Shown one piece after another: positions 52,204-61,063 of a stretch of DNA of 64,000 bases. Within the stretch, counting starts at the first letter, position 1, and each line of letters starts with the position of its first letter. The stretch spans positions 2,418,001-2,482,000 of the forward strand of contig JADJBK010000006.1 of NCBI GenBank assembly GCA_016703745.1, given 5' to 3'. The position numbers and the translations under genes are program-made. The notes under the pieces were generated by a model. That model saw only the letters and a program-made list of their open reading frames with translations. It was not told the DNA's origin and searched no databases. This DNA comes from Nitrosomonas sp. Lineage in GTDB: Bacteria > Pseudomonadota > Gammaproteobacteria > Burkholderiales > Nitrosomonadaceae.

Positions 52204-53721
52204 ATGTGTGGGATTCTAGGTGTGGTGGCGCGGACACCCGCTAATCAACTGCTGTACGATGGCCTGTTGATGCTGCAGCATCGTGGCCAGGATGCTGCGG
52301 GAATAGTTACCGCCCAGGGAAACACGTTTCATATGCACAAAGGGCTTGGTATGGTGCGTGATGTGTTTCGTACTCGTAATATGCGTGCCTTGGACGGAAA
52401 TATGGGTATCGGACATGTTCGTTATCCAACTGCCGGGTCATCCAACTCGCCCGCTGAGGCTCAGCCATTCTATGTCAACTCCCCGTTTGGCATTGTACTG
52501 GCCCATAACGGTAATTTGACCAACGCCGATGCGCTCAACCAGGAACTGTTTCTGGCTGATCGTCGTCATGTCAACACCAATTCCGATTCCGAAGTATTGC
52601 TAAATGTATTGGCACACGAACTGCAGGAACGGGTGACGGGTTATCAGCTTGACCCTGCTGAAATCTTTTCGGCTGTATTCGGTGTGCATGAGCGTTGCCA
52701 GGGTGCCTACGCCGTCATTACCATGATTGCCGGCTATGGCCTGTTGGCGTTTCGTGATCCTCATGGTATCCGTCCGCTGGTATTCGGTTCGATTGAAACC
52801 GGGAATGGTACAGAATACATGGTGGCATCAGAGAGCGTGGCACTAGATACACTTGGGTTTCGTCTGATCCGGGATGTTGCTCCTGGAGAGGCTATTTTTA
52901 TTGATGTCGATGGTCGTTTTTACAGCCAGCATTACCTTGGTCCGGCTAGTTTGAATCCGTGCATATTTGAATACGTTTATCTGGCGCGCCCGGACTCCAT
53001 GATGAATGGAATCTCGATTTATGAAACACGGTTGAACATGGGTATCAACCTGGCGGACAAGATCAGTACAGCTATGCGTCATCAGGATATCGATGTGGTG
53101 ATTCCAATTCCTGAATCCAGCCGCCCGAGCGCAATGCAGCTGGCCAACCGGCTTGGGATCGAATTTCGTGAGGGGTTTGTCAAGAATCGCTATGTTGGTC
53201 GTACATTTATTATGCCGGGACAGCAGCAGCGCAGAAAATCAGTACGCCAGAAACTGAATGCGATTGAAATTGAGTTTCGTGGTAAAAATGTGTTGCTGGT
53301 GGATGATTCCATCGTGCGCGGTACGACCAGTCGTGAGATTGTACAGATGGCACGCGAAGCAGGCGCAAATAAGATTTTCTTTGCCTCTGCCGCACCACCG
53401 GTGCGGTACCCGAATGTTTACGGAATCGATATGCCCACCCGCCAGGAACTGATCGCGACTGGTCTTACTGATGAAGAAATCTGTCACAAGATCGGTGCAG
53501 ATTTTCTGGTTTTCCAGGATTTGGATGCGCTTAAGCAGGCCATAACCCGCGCAGATTTGTCGGTAAAAAGCTTCGAGACATCCTGTTTTGATGGTCATTA
53601 CATAACAGGTAATGTTACCCCGGATTATCTTTCCAGAATTGAATCCAAGCGCCAGAATGTGGGTTCAGCTCAGGCCGTACATGCGACTCAGCTGGATCTT
53701 GGTCTTGTACTGTCCGATTGA
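52204..53721 (+). CDS. purF: Amidophosphoribosyltransferase
   Basis: A 505-residue PurF. The Ntn nucleophile Cys2 (MCGILGVV) starts the glutaminase domain, with GIGHVRYPTAG; the PRPP-binding loop VLLVDDSIVRGTTSREIV is in the C-terminal domain. It commits PRPP to purine synthesis. It is 92 nt after cvpA and 16 nt before metZ. Confidence 0.97.
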   Translation: MCGILGVVARTPANQLLYDGLLMLQHRGQDAAGIVTAQGNTFHMHKGLGMVRDVFRTRNMRALDGNMGIGHVRYPTAGSSNSPAEAQPFYVNSPFGIVLAHNGNLTNADALNQELFLADRRHVNTNSDSEVLLNVLAHELQERVTGYQLDPAEIFSAVFGVHERCQGAYAVITMIAGYGLLAFRDPHGIRPLVFGSIETGNGTEYMVASESVALDTLGFRLIRDVAPGEAIFIDVDGRFYSQHYLGPASLNPCIFEYVYLARPDSMMNGISIYETRLNMGINLADKISTAMRHQDIDVVIPIPESSRPSAMQLANRLGIEFREGFVKNRYVGRTFIMPGQQQRRKSVRQKLNAIEIEFRGKNVLLVDDSIVRGTTSREIVQMAREAGANKIFFASAAPPVRYPNVYGIDMPTRQELIATGLTDEEICHKIGADFLVFQDLDALKQAITRADLSVKSFETSCFDGHYITGNVTPDYLSRIESKRQNVGSAQAVHATQLDLGLVLSD

Positions 53722-53737
53722 TTTGTAGGAAGCTAAA

Positions 53738-54910
53738 ATGACTAAAGAACTGGAGCTGGAGACACTGGCCATCCATGCTGGAATTGAGCGCAGTCAATTC
53801 AATGAACATTCTGAGGCACTCTATCTGACCTCCAGTTTCGTTTTTGATAGTGCCGCACAGGCGGCAGCACGTTTTTCTGGAGATGAGCCGGGCAACATCT
53901 ATTCCCGGTTCACCAATCCAACAGTTTCGATGATGCAGACGCGCCTTGCTGCGCTGGAAGGTGCTGAAGCCTGTATTGCAACCGCATCGGGTATGTCGGC
54001 TATTTTGTCGTGTGTCATGGGCCTGCTGTCTGCAGGAGATCACGTTGTTGCCTCACGCAGTATTTTTGGCTCGACCGTCAATCTTTTCTCTAATATTATC
54101 AGTCGTTTTAATATCGAAACCACCTTTGTTTCAGCGACTGATCCAACTGAATGGCAACAAGCCATCAAATCCAATACCCGCTTGTTTTTTCTGGAAACAC
54201 CTTCCAATCCGTTAACAGAAATTTCCGATATTGCAATATTGGCAGACATTGCTCGCAAACACAGGGTATGGCTAGTGGTTGATAACTGTTTCTGTACGCC
54301 TGCATTACAACAGCCACTCAAGCTGGGAGCAGATATCGTCATTCATTCTGCGACCAAATATCTGGATGGTCAGGGTAGGGTGCTGGGTGGCGCCGTATTA
54401 GGTAATAAAGATCTGCTGATGGATGGGGGAGTATTCGCCTTTTTGCGTACGGCGGGGCCGACATTGAGCGCATTCAACGCCTGGGTCATCCTGAAAGGAT
54501 TGGAAACCCTGAATTTAAGAATGCAGGCTCATTCTGCGCATGCGCTTGAAATTGCGCAGTGGCTCGAAACTCATCCGAATGTTGCACGGGTTTACTATCC
54601 GGGGCTATCCTCGCATCCGCAGCATACGCTCGCGATGCAGCAGCAGAAAACGGGTGGTGGAATCGTTTCGTTTGAAATTACGGGTGGCAGAAGTAGAGCA
54701 TGGCAAGTTATCGATTCTGTTCAGCTATTGTCGATTACCGCGAATCTGGGAGACACCAAAAGCACGCTTACTCACCCTGCTTCCACAACACATGGGCGCA
54801 TCAGCCAGCAGGCGCGGGATGCAGCCGGCATCACCGAAGGACTGTTGCGTATTGCGGTAGGGCTGGAGTCACCTGAGGATATCAAGGCAGATTTGTCACG
54901 CGGCCTATGA
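53738..54910 (+). CDS. metZ: O-succinylhomoserine sulfhydrylase
   Basis: A 390-residue PLP enzyme of the Cys/Met-metabolism family. The PLP Lys is Lys207 in HSATKYLDGQG; YSRFTNPTVSMMQTRLAALEGAE and FLETPSNPL are family marks. The metZ assignment, rather than metB or metC, rests on the purF-metZ order common in pseudomonads and betaproteobacteria. It makes homocysteine directly with sulfide. Confidence 0.92.
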   Translation: MTKELELETLAIHAGIERSQFNEHSEALYLTSSFVFDSAAQAAARFSGDEPGNIYSRFTNPTVSMMQTRLAALEGAEACIATASGMSAILSCVMGLLSAGDHVVASRSIFGSTVNLFSNIISRFNIETTFVSATDPTEWQQAIKSNTRLFFLETPSNPLTEISDIAILADIARKHRVWLVVDNCFCTPALQQPLKLGADIVIHSATKYLDGQGRVLGGAVLGNKDLLMDGGVFAFLRTAGPTLSAFNAWVILKGLETLNLRMQAHSAHALEIAQWLETHPNVARVYYPGLSSHPQHTLAMQQQKTGGGIVSFEITGGRSRAWQVIDSVQLLSITANLGDTKSTLTHPASTTHGRISQQARDAAGITEGLLRIAVGLESPEDIKADLSRGL

Positions 54911-54926
54911 AAACGATGCTCCGTAA

Positions 54927-56438
54927 ATGAAGCATGATTATCTACAAAAAATACTGACTGCTTCTGTCTATGATGTCGCAGTAGAAACCCCACTCGAGGA
55001 GGTTTCACTACTTTCCTCGCGCATGCATAACCGGATTTATCTCAAGCGAGAAGACCTGCAGCAGGTCTTCTCCTTCAAGCTGCGAGGCGCCTACAACAAA
55101 ATGGCCAAACTCACACCCGAGCTGCTGCAGCATGGCGTGATTGCAGCTTCTGCTGGGAATCACGCCCAGGGTGTGGCGCTGGCGTCGCAAAAACTTGGTT
55201 GTCCGGCCACGATTGTAATGCCGACTACTACTCCGCAGATCAAGGTTAACGCCGTGATGGCACGTGGTGCAACTGTGCTGCTGCATGGGGATTCCTACAA
55301 TGATGCTTACGAATACGCATTACAACTGGCGGAAAGGGAAGGTACTACCTTCGTGCATCCCTACGATGATCCTGACGTCATCGCTGGTCAGGGAACCATT
55401 GGTATGGAAATTCTGCGTCAACATCCAGACAAAATACATGCTATTTTTGTCCCGATCGGTGGTGGGGGATTGATTGCCGGTATCGCTGTCTATATCAAAC
55501 AACTTCACCCACTAACAAAAATAATTGGTGTAGAGCCAATCGATTCCGATGCCATGTTTCAGTCATTACAAGCTGGACGACGTGTTACTCTCTCGCAGGT
55601 TGGGTTATTTGCTGATGGCGTAGCGGTTCGTCAGGTTGGGGAAGAAACCTTCCGCTTATGTCAGGAGTGGGTGGATGAAATTATCCTGGTCGATTCTGAT
55701 GCTATCTGCGCGGCAACTAAGGATATTTTCGAGGATACGCGCGTCATTCTTGAACCATCTGGTGCGCTGTCGGTTGCCGGGCTCAAGGCTTATGTCGAGC
55801 GCGAGCATCTGCAGCATGAAACTCTGGTGGCGATTGCCTCTGGGGCCAATATGAATTTTGATCGCTTACGTCATATTTCCGAGCGTGCGGAATTGGGTGA
55901 GCAGCGTGAAGCGATCCTGGCAGTCACCATTCCGGAAAAACCAGGTAGTTTCAAGAATTTCTGTAACTTGCTGGGGATGTTAAGCATTACCGAATTCAAC
56001 TATCGCTATGCCGATACCAGCGAAGCGCACGTATTTGTCGGTGTGTCGGTCAGGAACAAAGGAGAAGCGCTGGATCTGATTCAGCGCCTGCAGGCAAATG
56101 CTCTGCAGACGGAAGATATGACCACCAATGAAATGGCTAAGCTGCATGTGCGTCATATGGTTGGTGGGCGTTCGTATCAGGTAAAAAACGAAATTCTTTA
56201 CCGCTTTGAATTTCCGGATCGTCCTGGTGCACTGATAAATTTTCTGAACCAGATGAGCAGTCACTGGAACATCAGCCTGTTCCATTATCGTAATCATGGC
56301 GCAGATTTTGGGCGTGTACTGGTCGGCATGCAAGTGCCGCCTGATGAAAAAAATGAGTTTGGTGTTTTTCTCGACAAACTTGGCTATCGTCATTGGGATG
56401 AAAGTGACAACCCGGCATATAAGCTTTTTTTGTCTTGA
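54927..56438 (+). CDS. ilvA: Threonine ammonia-lyase, biosynthetic
   Basis: A 503-residue IlvA. The PLP Lys51 lies in FSFKLRGAYNKM, with ASAGNHAQGVA and the GGGGLIAGIA loop. Two C-terminal ACT-like regulatory repeats are present (EKPGSFKNFCNLLG, about 335, and FPDRPGALINFLNQMS, about 430), as in the isoleucine-inhibited enzyme. It deaminates threonine to 2-oxobutanoate for isoleucine. It follows metZ by 16 nt. Confidence 0.96.
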   Translation: MKHDYLQKILTASVYDVAVETPLEEVSLLSSRMHNRIYLKREDLQQVFSFKLRGAYNKMAKLTPELLQHGVIAASAGNHAQGVALASQKLGCPATIVMPTTTPQIKVNAVMARGATVLLHGDSYNDAYEYALQLAEREGTTFVHPYDDPDVIAGQGTIGMEILRQHPDKIHAIFVPIGGGGLIAGIAVYIKQLHPLTKIIGVEPIDSDAMFQSLQAGRRVTLSQVGLFADGVAVRQVGEETFRLCQEWVDEIILVDSDAICAATKDIFEDTRVILEPSGALSVAGLKAYVEREHLQHETLVAIASGANMNFDRLRHISERAELGEQREAILAVTIPEKPGSFKNFCNLLGMLSITEFNYRYADTSEAHVFVGVSVRNKGEALDLIQRLQANALQTEDMTTNEMAKLHVRHMVGGRSYQVKNEILYRFEFPDRPGALINFLNQMSSHWNISLFHYRNHGADFGRVLVGMQVPPDEKNEFGVFLDKLGYRHWDESDNPAYKLFLS

Positions 56439-56567
56439 ATTCTTGGCTAAGCTCCATAAATTTAGGCTGTTCACGTATTAACACCTTGCGAGCATTGTTA
56501 ATACTGTTCCGTGTTCGGTTTTTGGTAACATCCCTCTTCCCTTCTTAATACTTATTAAAAATATTTT

Positions 56568-57116
56568 ATGAATTTAGATAGAGTCAGTTCCGGTAACAAT
56601 CTTCCCGATGAAATTAATGTCATTATCGAAATACCTGCCTTAAGTGATCCCGTTAAATACGAAGTTGATAAAGAAACGGGCGCGATGTTTGTTGATCGTT
56701 TCATGAGTTCAGCGATGCACTATCCCTGTAATTATGGTTATGTGCCGCATACCTTGTCGAAGGATGGTGATCCGGTGGATGTGCTGGTAGTGACGCCCGT
56801 ACCGTTGATTGTTGGTTCAGTTGTTCAATGCCGACCAATTGGGGTGCTGAAAATGACAGACGAATCGGGTGACGATGCGAAGATACTTGCGGTTCCAATC
56901 AACCGGTTGTGCAAGGCCTACCAGAAAGTGCAGTTGCTGGATGATATGCCTCCTTTATTACTGGAGCAGATCGCACACTTCTTTGAGCATTACAAGGATC
57001 TGGATGAAGGGAAATGGGTTCGTGTACAGGACTGGGGCGGGCTTGAAGATGCTAAACAGGAAATTCTGTCGAGTATTGCTATGTACAAGGAAGCACCCGT
57101 CAAGCCTAATTTCTGA
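56568..57116 (+). CDS. ppa: Inorganic pyrophosphatase
   Basis: A 182-residue family I soluble pyrophosphatase. The metal-binding signature DGDPVDVLV is intact, with VDRFMSSAMHYPCNYGYVPHT and AYQKVQLLDDMP. It removes pyrophosphate made by biosynthetic reactions. It is a single gene, convergent with the subtilase and separated by a shared terminator. Confidence 0.96.
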   Translation: MNLDRVSSGNNLPDEINVIIEIPALSDPVKYEVDKETGAMFVDRFMSSAMHYPCNYGYVPHTLSKDGDPVDVLVVTPVPLIVGSVVQCRPIGVLKMTDESGDDAKILAVPINRLCKAYQKVQLLDDMPPLLLEQIAHFFEHYKDLDEGKWVRVQDWGGLEDAKQEILSSIAMYKEAPVKPNF

Positions 57117-57139
57117 TTTAATATTGAGCAAAAACAAGA

Positions 57140-57169
57140 CGCCTGCTGGATAAAATTACCCAGCAGGCG
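57140..57169. terminator. Bidirectional terminator between ppa and the subtilase
   Basis: CGCCTGCTGG (57140-57149) pairs perfectly with CCAGCAGGCG (57160-57169) around a 10-nt AT-rich loop. On the minus strand it is followed by TCTTGTTTTTG, a good U-rich tail for the subtilase transcript; the plus-strand tail is weaker. Confidence 0.8.
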
Positions 57170-57177
57170 TTGCCGAT

Positions 57178-58983
57178 TTAGTTGATCACATTGACAGTTT
57201 TTTGGGTGGTGTTGCCTTCCGCATCACTGGCCTCTACCGTGATGATGAACCATGTACCACGTGGGGCATCATCCCAGCTTCTCCAGCGATAGCCTACTGT
57301 ATTGCCGGAGTGGGAAGCAACGAGGTTGCCGTTGATAGACAACGTCATTTTTTCCGTGGTCTCACTGGCTTTGGCGATTACCGTCTGGTTACGTTTCACT
57401 TTCATGCCGTCAGTAAGATTGAACTCTGTAATTTCAGGTAATGCCGGGTCGGTAACGGGATCATCTGATTTATCAGAATTTTTTACAGTGACAATGACCG
57501 GTGCAGAGTTTCCTTGATTACCAGCTGCATCGAACGCATGGGCGGTTATAGTGTGTTCTCCCTCTTGCAGTTGGGTGGTATCAAGCATAAAGGCAAAAGG
57601 TGCATTGATATCACTAATGGTCGACTGTCCATTGACGCGCAACTCTACTCGCACCACCCCTTTGTTGTCAGAATAATTCACATCCACTGGAACACTGCCT
57701 GATATTTGCCCACCTGTCGGGGATGCAATACTGATCTCGGGTGATATGTTATCTACACTAATTTTTTCATAAGCGGCTTCCACAGCGCGCGCAGCATCGA
57801 TACGTCCATGACCATAATATTGATCAAATCCGGGTTCGCCTAAATCAATCGCCGTTGTCTTGAGTAGTTCATCGACATCTGCAGGCGTGAGATCTGGATT
57901 AGCCGATAACATCAACGCGACAGTGGCGGCAGTAATCGGGCTGGAAAAGGAGGTGCCGGAAACATAACTATAGCCACCACCATTGGTTGTCGTGTAAATA
58001 CTGACGCCTGGTGCGGCGATATCGACCAGCGGTCCATAAGTCGACCAACTGGCGCGGGCATCATTGCTGCCAGTGGCAGAGGCGACAATCAGGGCATCAG
58101 TAGGAGGAGAGTTTAGCAGTGCACCGGTATTGCCAGCCGACATGACGACAACCCCACCCTTGCTGCGCATATAATTGGCAGCATTGTGAATCGTTGTGCT
58201 GTCTGCGCCACCGTAGCTGAGATTAGCCACTTGCGCACCGTTATCTGCCGCCCAGCGAATTGCCTGTGCCATAGTGCTGATGTAGGCCATGCCGTCAGGA
58301 CGAGCAATGCGAATCGGCATGATACGCGCATTCCACGCTACTCCGGCGCTGCCCTGGCCATTGTTGGCGGCTGCAGCCGCAGCACCAGCTACTTTGGTGC
58401 CATGGCCGTAAATATCCGAACTGTCTGCATTGTTGTCGTACATGTTCCAGCCAGGAACCATGTTGACTGCGAGATCAGGGTGGCTGCTATCTACTCCGGT
58501 ATCGAGAATCGCGATGGTGATGCCATCACCGGATGTAATATCCCATGCAGCAGGTGCGCCTATCTTGGGTAGCGCCCAACTATTTCCCAGGGAGGGATCG
58601 GTGACGATTTGTTCTGGTTCGATCAGTCTGTCAAGTTCGACAAACTTAAAACGCTTGTCTTTGCGGAGCTTGTTCATGAATTTGACTTCATCCACGCCAT
58701 CCGGCAGTTCATAAATATGGGCATTGAGTTTTGCCAGTTTGCGTCGGGACTTGATACCATCCACCTTATCGAGGGATTGTGCAGTCACACCCGCGCGTGG
58801 AGTGACCAGCAAGCGACCCTTGGCCCATTTGCCGGAATCGGGGGATGACTTTGAAATAACGGGCTGCTTGCCGTTTGCTTCTTTGGTTACTTTGGCAGTA
58901 CTTGCACCAGGAAACGCAACTAATAAACCCAGAAATAGCAAATGAATGGTAATACGGTGTTTGGGAAACAAAAAAGATTGCAT
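57178..58983 (-). CDS. Secreted subtilisin-like serine protease (S8)
   Basis: A 601-residue exported protease: signal peptide (about 1-30), an inhibitor-like propeptide (about 52-125), and a subtilase domain with catalytic Asp161 (AILDTGVD), His194 (YGHGTKVAG), oxyanion Asn285 (SAGNTG) and Ser345 (SGTSFSSP). Residues from about 415 on form two Ig-like beta domains (SIASPTGGQISGSVPVDVNYSDNKGV; FNLTDGMKVKRNQTVIAKAS), probably for substrate or surface binding. The leader carries a c-di-GMP-type riboswitch, so expression is probably tied to the sessile/motile decision. Substrate is unknown. Confidence 0.93.
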   Translation of the reverse strand: MQSFLFPKHRITIHLLFLGLLVAFPGASTAKVTKEANGKQPVISKSSPDSGKWAKGRLLVTPRAGVTAQSLDKVDGIKSRRKLAKLNAHIYELPDGVDEVKFMNKLRKDKRFKFVELDRLIEPEQIVTDPSLGNSWALPKIGAPAAWDITSGDGITIAILDTGVDSSHPDLAVNMVPGWNMYDNNADSSDIYGHGTKVAGAAAAAANNGQGSAGVAWNARIMPIRIARPDGMAYISTMAQAIRWAADNGAQVANLSYGGADSTTIHNAANYMRSKGGVVVMSAGNTGALLNSPPTDALIVASATGSNDARASWSTYGPLVDIAAPGVSIYTTTNGGGYSYVSGTSFSSPITAATVALMLSANPDLTPADVDELLKTTAIDLGEPGFDQYYGHGRIDAARAVEAAYEKISVDNISPEISIASPTGGQISGSVPVDVNYSDNKGVVRVELRVNGQSTISDINAPFAFMLDTTQLQEGEHTITAHAFDAAGNQGNSAPVIVTVKNSDKSDDPVTDPALPEITEFNLTDGMKVKRNQTVIAKASETTEKMTLSINGNLVASHSGNTVGYRWRSWDDAPRGTWFIITVEASDAEGNTTQKTVNVIN

Positions 58984-59004
58984 GATGCTTGGCTCCTGTA
59001 GTTG

Positions 59005-59069
59005 AAAAAATGCCGACTAAAGGTTTGCAAGCACGCTTGAGTGGAAAGCATGAAATGCGAACTTCGGCA
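59005..59069 (-). terminator. Possible riboswitch-controlled terminator
   Basis: On the minus strand TGCCGA (59069-59064), the 3' strand of the aptamer closing helix, can instead pair with TCGGCA (59016-59011), which is followed at once by six U residues (59010-59005). The 47-nt loop holds short hairpins. This would compete with the folded aptamer; ligand binding would then favour read-through into the protease gene. Confidence 0.5.
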
Positions 59070-59145
59070 ACCCCGCTTTCTTGAGCATTTGTCAAGATCG
59101 GAAGCTTTGCGCCCCTACCTCACGATAGGTTAGCCTTTATCGGTA
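59062..59145 (-). promoter_or_regulatory. c-di-GMP-I (GEMM) riboswitch
   Basis: Read on the minus strand, the leader contains in order AAAGGCTAACC, a GTGA tetraloop, GGTAGGGGCGCAAAGC, a P3 hairpin (CTTGA...TCAAG) and GCGGGGTTGCCG. These match the GEMM-I layout, in which the invariant GGACGCAAAGC-type core follows the GNRA tetraloop and the element ends in GCGGGGUUACCG. The only core difference I see is GGGGCGC for GGGACGC. It lies about 80 nt ahead of the subtilase ATG. Confidence 0.83.
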
Positions 59146-59266
59146 AGAGTTACTGACGGCGGTAGACTGGTAAACTTAAGATATTCTTTTTGAGACGTGA
59201 CAAATACTTTTCTGTGAAACGACTTGTTAGTATTCGACAAATAACATATTGAGATGAAATAACCTA

Positions 59267-59650
59267 ATGACGAACAACGAAAAATACCGTATCGAAGTCA
59301 AGGTCAAAACCACTTATCTACCGGATCAATCAGATGCTGAGGCAGAGCACTTCGTCTTTGCCTACACAATCACTATTGTTAATATTGGTAGTGTGGCGTC
59401 ACAGCTCATCAGTCGCCACTGGATCATCACGGATGGGGATGGCAGCGTGCACGAGGTGAGGGGACTGGGGGTGGTGGGAGAACAACCTCTACTGAAATCT
59501 GGAGAGTGTTTTGAGTACACCAGTGGAACTGCAATTCTTACACCAGTGGGTTTCATGAAGGGTAGCTACCAGATGGTGGCTGAGGATGGCTTCTGTTTTT
59601 CCGTGGAGATACCCGAGTTTATTCTGAGTGTGCCGAGGGTGCTGCATTGA
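59267..59650 (+). CDS. apaG: ApaG family protein
   Basis: A 127-residue single-domain beta-sandwich protein. YRIEVKVKTTYLPDQSD, FAYTITIVNIG, SRHWIITDGDG and GSYQMVAEDG are the ApaG signatures. The family is linked to Co2+/Mg2+ tolerance and Ap4A metabolism in enterobacteria, but its biochemical role is not settled. It overlaps the next gene by 4 nt (TTGA). Confidence 0.93.
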   Translation: MTNNEKYRIEVKVKTTYLPDQSDAEAEHFVFAYTITIVNIGSVASQLISRHWIITDGDGSVHEVRGLGVVGEQPLLKSGECFEYTSGTAILTPVGFMKGSYQMVAEDGFCFSVEIPEFILSVPRVLH

Positions 59651-60372
59651 CTGATGGAGCGAATCTAAGCGGTAAGCTCTATCTGATTCCCACTCCGCTG
59701 GGTAAGGATGAGATCACGTCGGTTCTTCCAGCCGATGTGCAGCGGCGATTGTCTACCATCAGGCACTTTGTGGTAGAGCATCCAAAAACTGCTCGTTATT
59801 TTCTCAAACAGATTAATGGGTTGCCACCACTGGCATCTCTTGAACTCGCAGAACTCAACGAGCACACGGCAGCAAAAATGCTCCCGGATTTACTCTTGCC
59901 GCTGCTGAATGGGTGGGATGTTGGATTGCTGTCAGAAGCTGGTTGTCCAGCGATTGCTGATCCGGGTGCGGCACTGGTGCGGCTCGCGCATCAACAGAAC
60001 ATCCAAGTAGTGCCACTTGTTGGGCCATCGGCCATTCTTCTGGCATTGATGGCTTCTGGCCTGAACGGACAACACTTTTGCTTCCACGGGTATTTGCCGG
60101 TTCCGCAGGATGAACGTGATCAGAAAATCCTGCAAATTGAGAAGCGTTCCCGGCAGGAAAATGAAACGCAGATATTTATCGAAACGCCATACCGCAATCT
60201 GCGTTTACTGGAAGCGCTGCTATGTTGCTGTAACGCGCAGACACAACTGTGTCTGGCATGTAACCTGACGCTGACAAACGAATATGTTTCCACTCGGACA
60301 GTGGGTGAGTGGCGTCAGAATAGCTTGCCAGTCATCCACAAGCAACCGGCTGTCTTTTTATTGCAGGGATAA
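59647..60372 (+). CDS. RsmI-like SAM-dependent methyltransferase
   Basis: A 241-residue tetrapyrrole-methylase-fold protein with a TTG start overlapping apaG. It keeps LYLIPTPLG, LLSEAGCPAIADPGAALVRLAHQ and VPLVGPSAILLALMASGLNGQ, all RsmI-type. It differs from the true 16S rRNA C1402 2'-O-methyltransferase by lacking the usual TPIGNLxD start and the C-terminal extension, so it is better called a paralogue. Substrate unknown. A 2-nt gap separates it from the unknown exported protein. Confidence 0.8.
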   Translation: MTDGANLSGKLYLIPTPLGKDEITSVLPADVQRRLSTIRHFVVEHPKTARYFLKQINGLPPLASLELAELNEHTAAKMLPDLLLPLLNGWDVGLLSEAGCPAIADPGAALVRLAHQQNIQVVPLVGPSAILLALMASGLNGQHFCFHGYLPVPQDERDQKILQIEKRSRQENETQIFIETPYRNLRLLEALLCCCNAQTQLCLACNLTLTNEYVSTRTVGEWRQNSLPVIHKQPAVFLLQG

Positions 60373-60374
60373 GG

Positions 60375-60896
60375 ATGTCAAATTCGGTTTTTATAAAAAC
60401 AACACGAAGCTTATACGCTGGTTGGGGTATCTTGCTGCTGTTATTCGGATTAGATGGGATGTACGCATACGCTCAGCCTGTGTTGGGCGTAAAGTTGGCC
60501 GTGGGTAGTCGCGCCACATCGCTGCATGCTGCTTCTACTATACATGCTGGAGGTGTATGGCATTCTCTTTACTTGCCGTATAGCCGGATCGGTCCGGTTT
60601 ATCCGGCCCCGCCCTTTTATCCAGACTGTTTCTTATTCTTCAACTGTGGTGCTATTTTTGCACCTTATCCACCACTGATGGAGCGTAGACAGAAATTACC
60701 ACCTCCTGCAAAAGTTTATGGAGAGCAGTATCAGCCGGATGTCGCCATGGAAGCTTGGCGTGCCAGTCTACGATCCGCACCGACTCCTTTTCGTACCGAC
60801 GAGCGCCTCATTCAACCTCAATTCCGCGATCATAGTCTGATTCGCCCGGAATACGAGAAAACTGGCAAGCCATTACTAAATTTGCCGTCGAGGTAA
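60375..60896 (+). CDS. Unknown exported, proline-rich protein
   Basis: I do not recognise this 173-residue protein. A signal peptide or membrane segment spans about residues 10-33 (GWGILLLLFGLDGMYAYA). The middle is rich in Pro, Tyr and Phe (YPAPPFYPDCFLFFNCG, APYPPLMERR) with two Cys (about 84 and 90) that could form a disulfide. The C-terminus is hydrophilic. It starts 2 nt after the methylase gene and may be co-transcribed with it. Coding status is supported by the tight spacing and the signal sequence only. Confidence 0.55.
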   Translation: MSNSVFIKTTRSLYAGWGILLLLFGLDGMYAYAQPVLGVKLAVGSRATSLHAASTIHAGGVWHSLYLPYSRIGPVYPAPPFYPDCFLFFNCGAIFAPYPPLMERRQKLPPPAKVYGEQYQPDVAMEAWRASLRSAPTPFRTDERLIQPQFRDHSLIRPEYEKTGKPLLNLPSR

Positions 60897-61063
60897 TACA
60901 AAGATATGCCACAGAATCCGGTCCATCTTCGATTCAGTTATCGACTGTCATACGATCACAAATCATCTGACAGGTAGTTTTTTGCTGAATATTCTTGTGG
61001 TTTTCCGAGTTGCTGTAGAGGGGATGTCGTAGTGGACAACCCAATTAAATACTTCCGAGTCGC

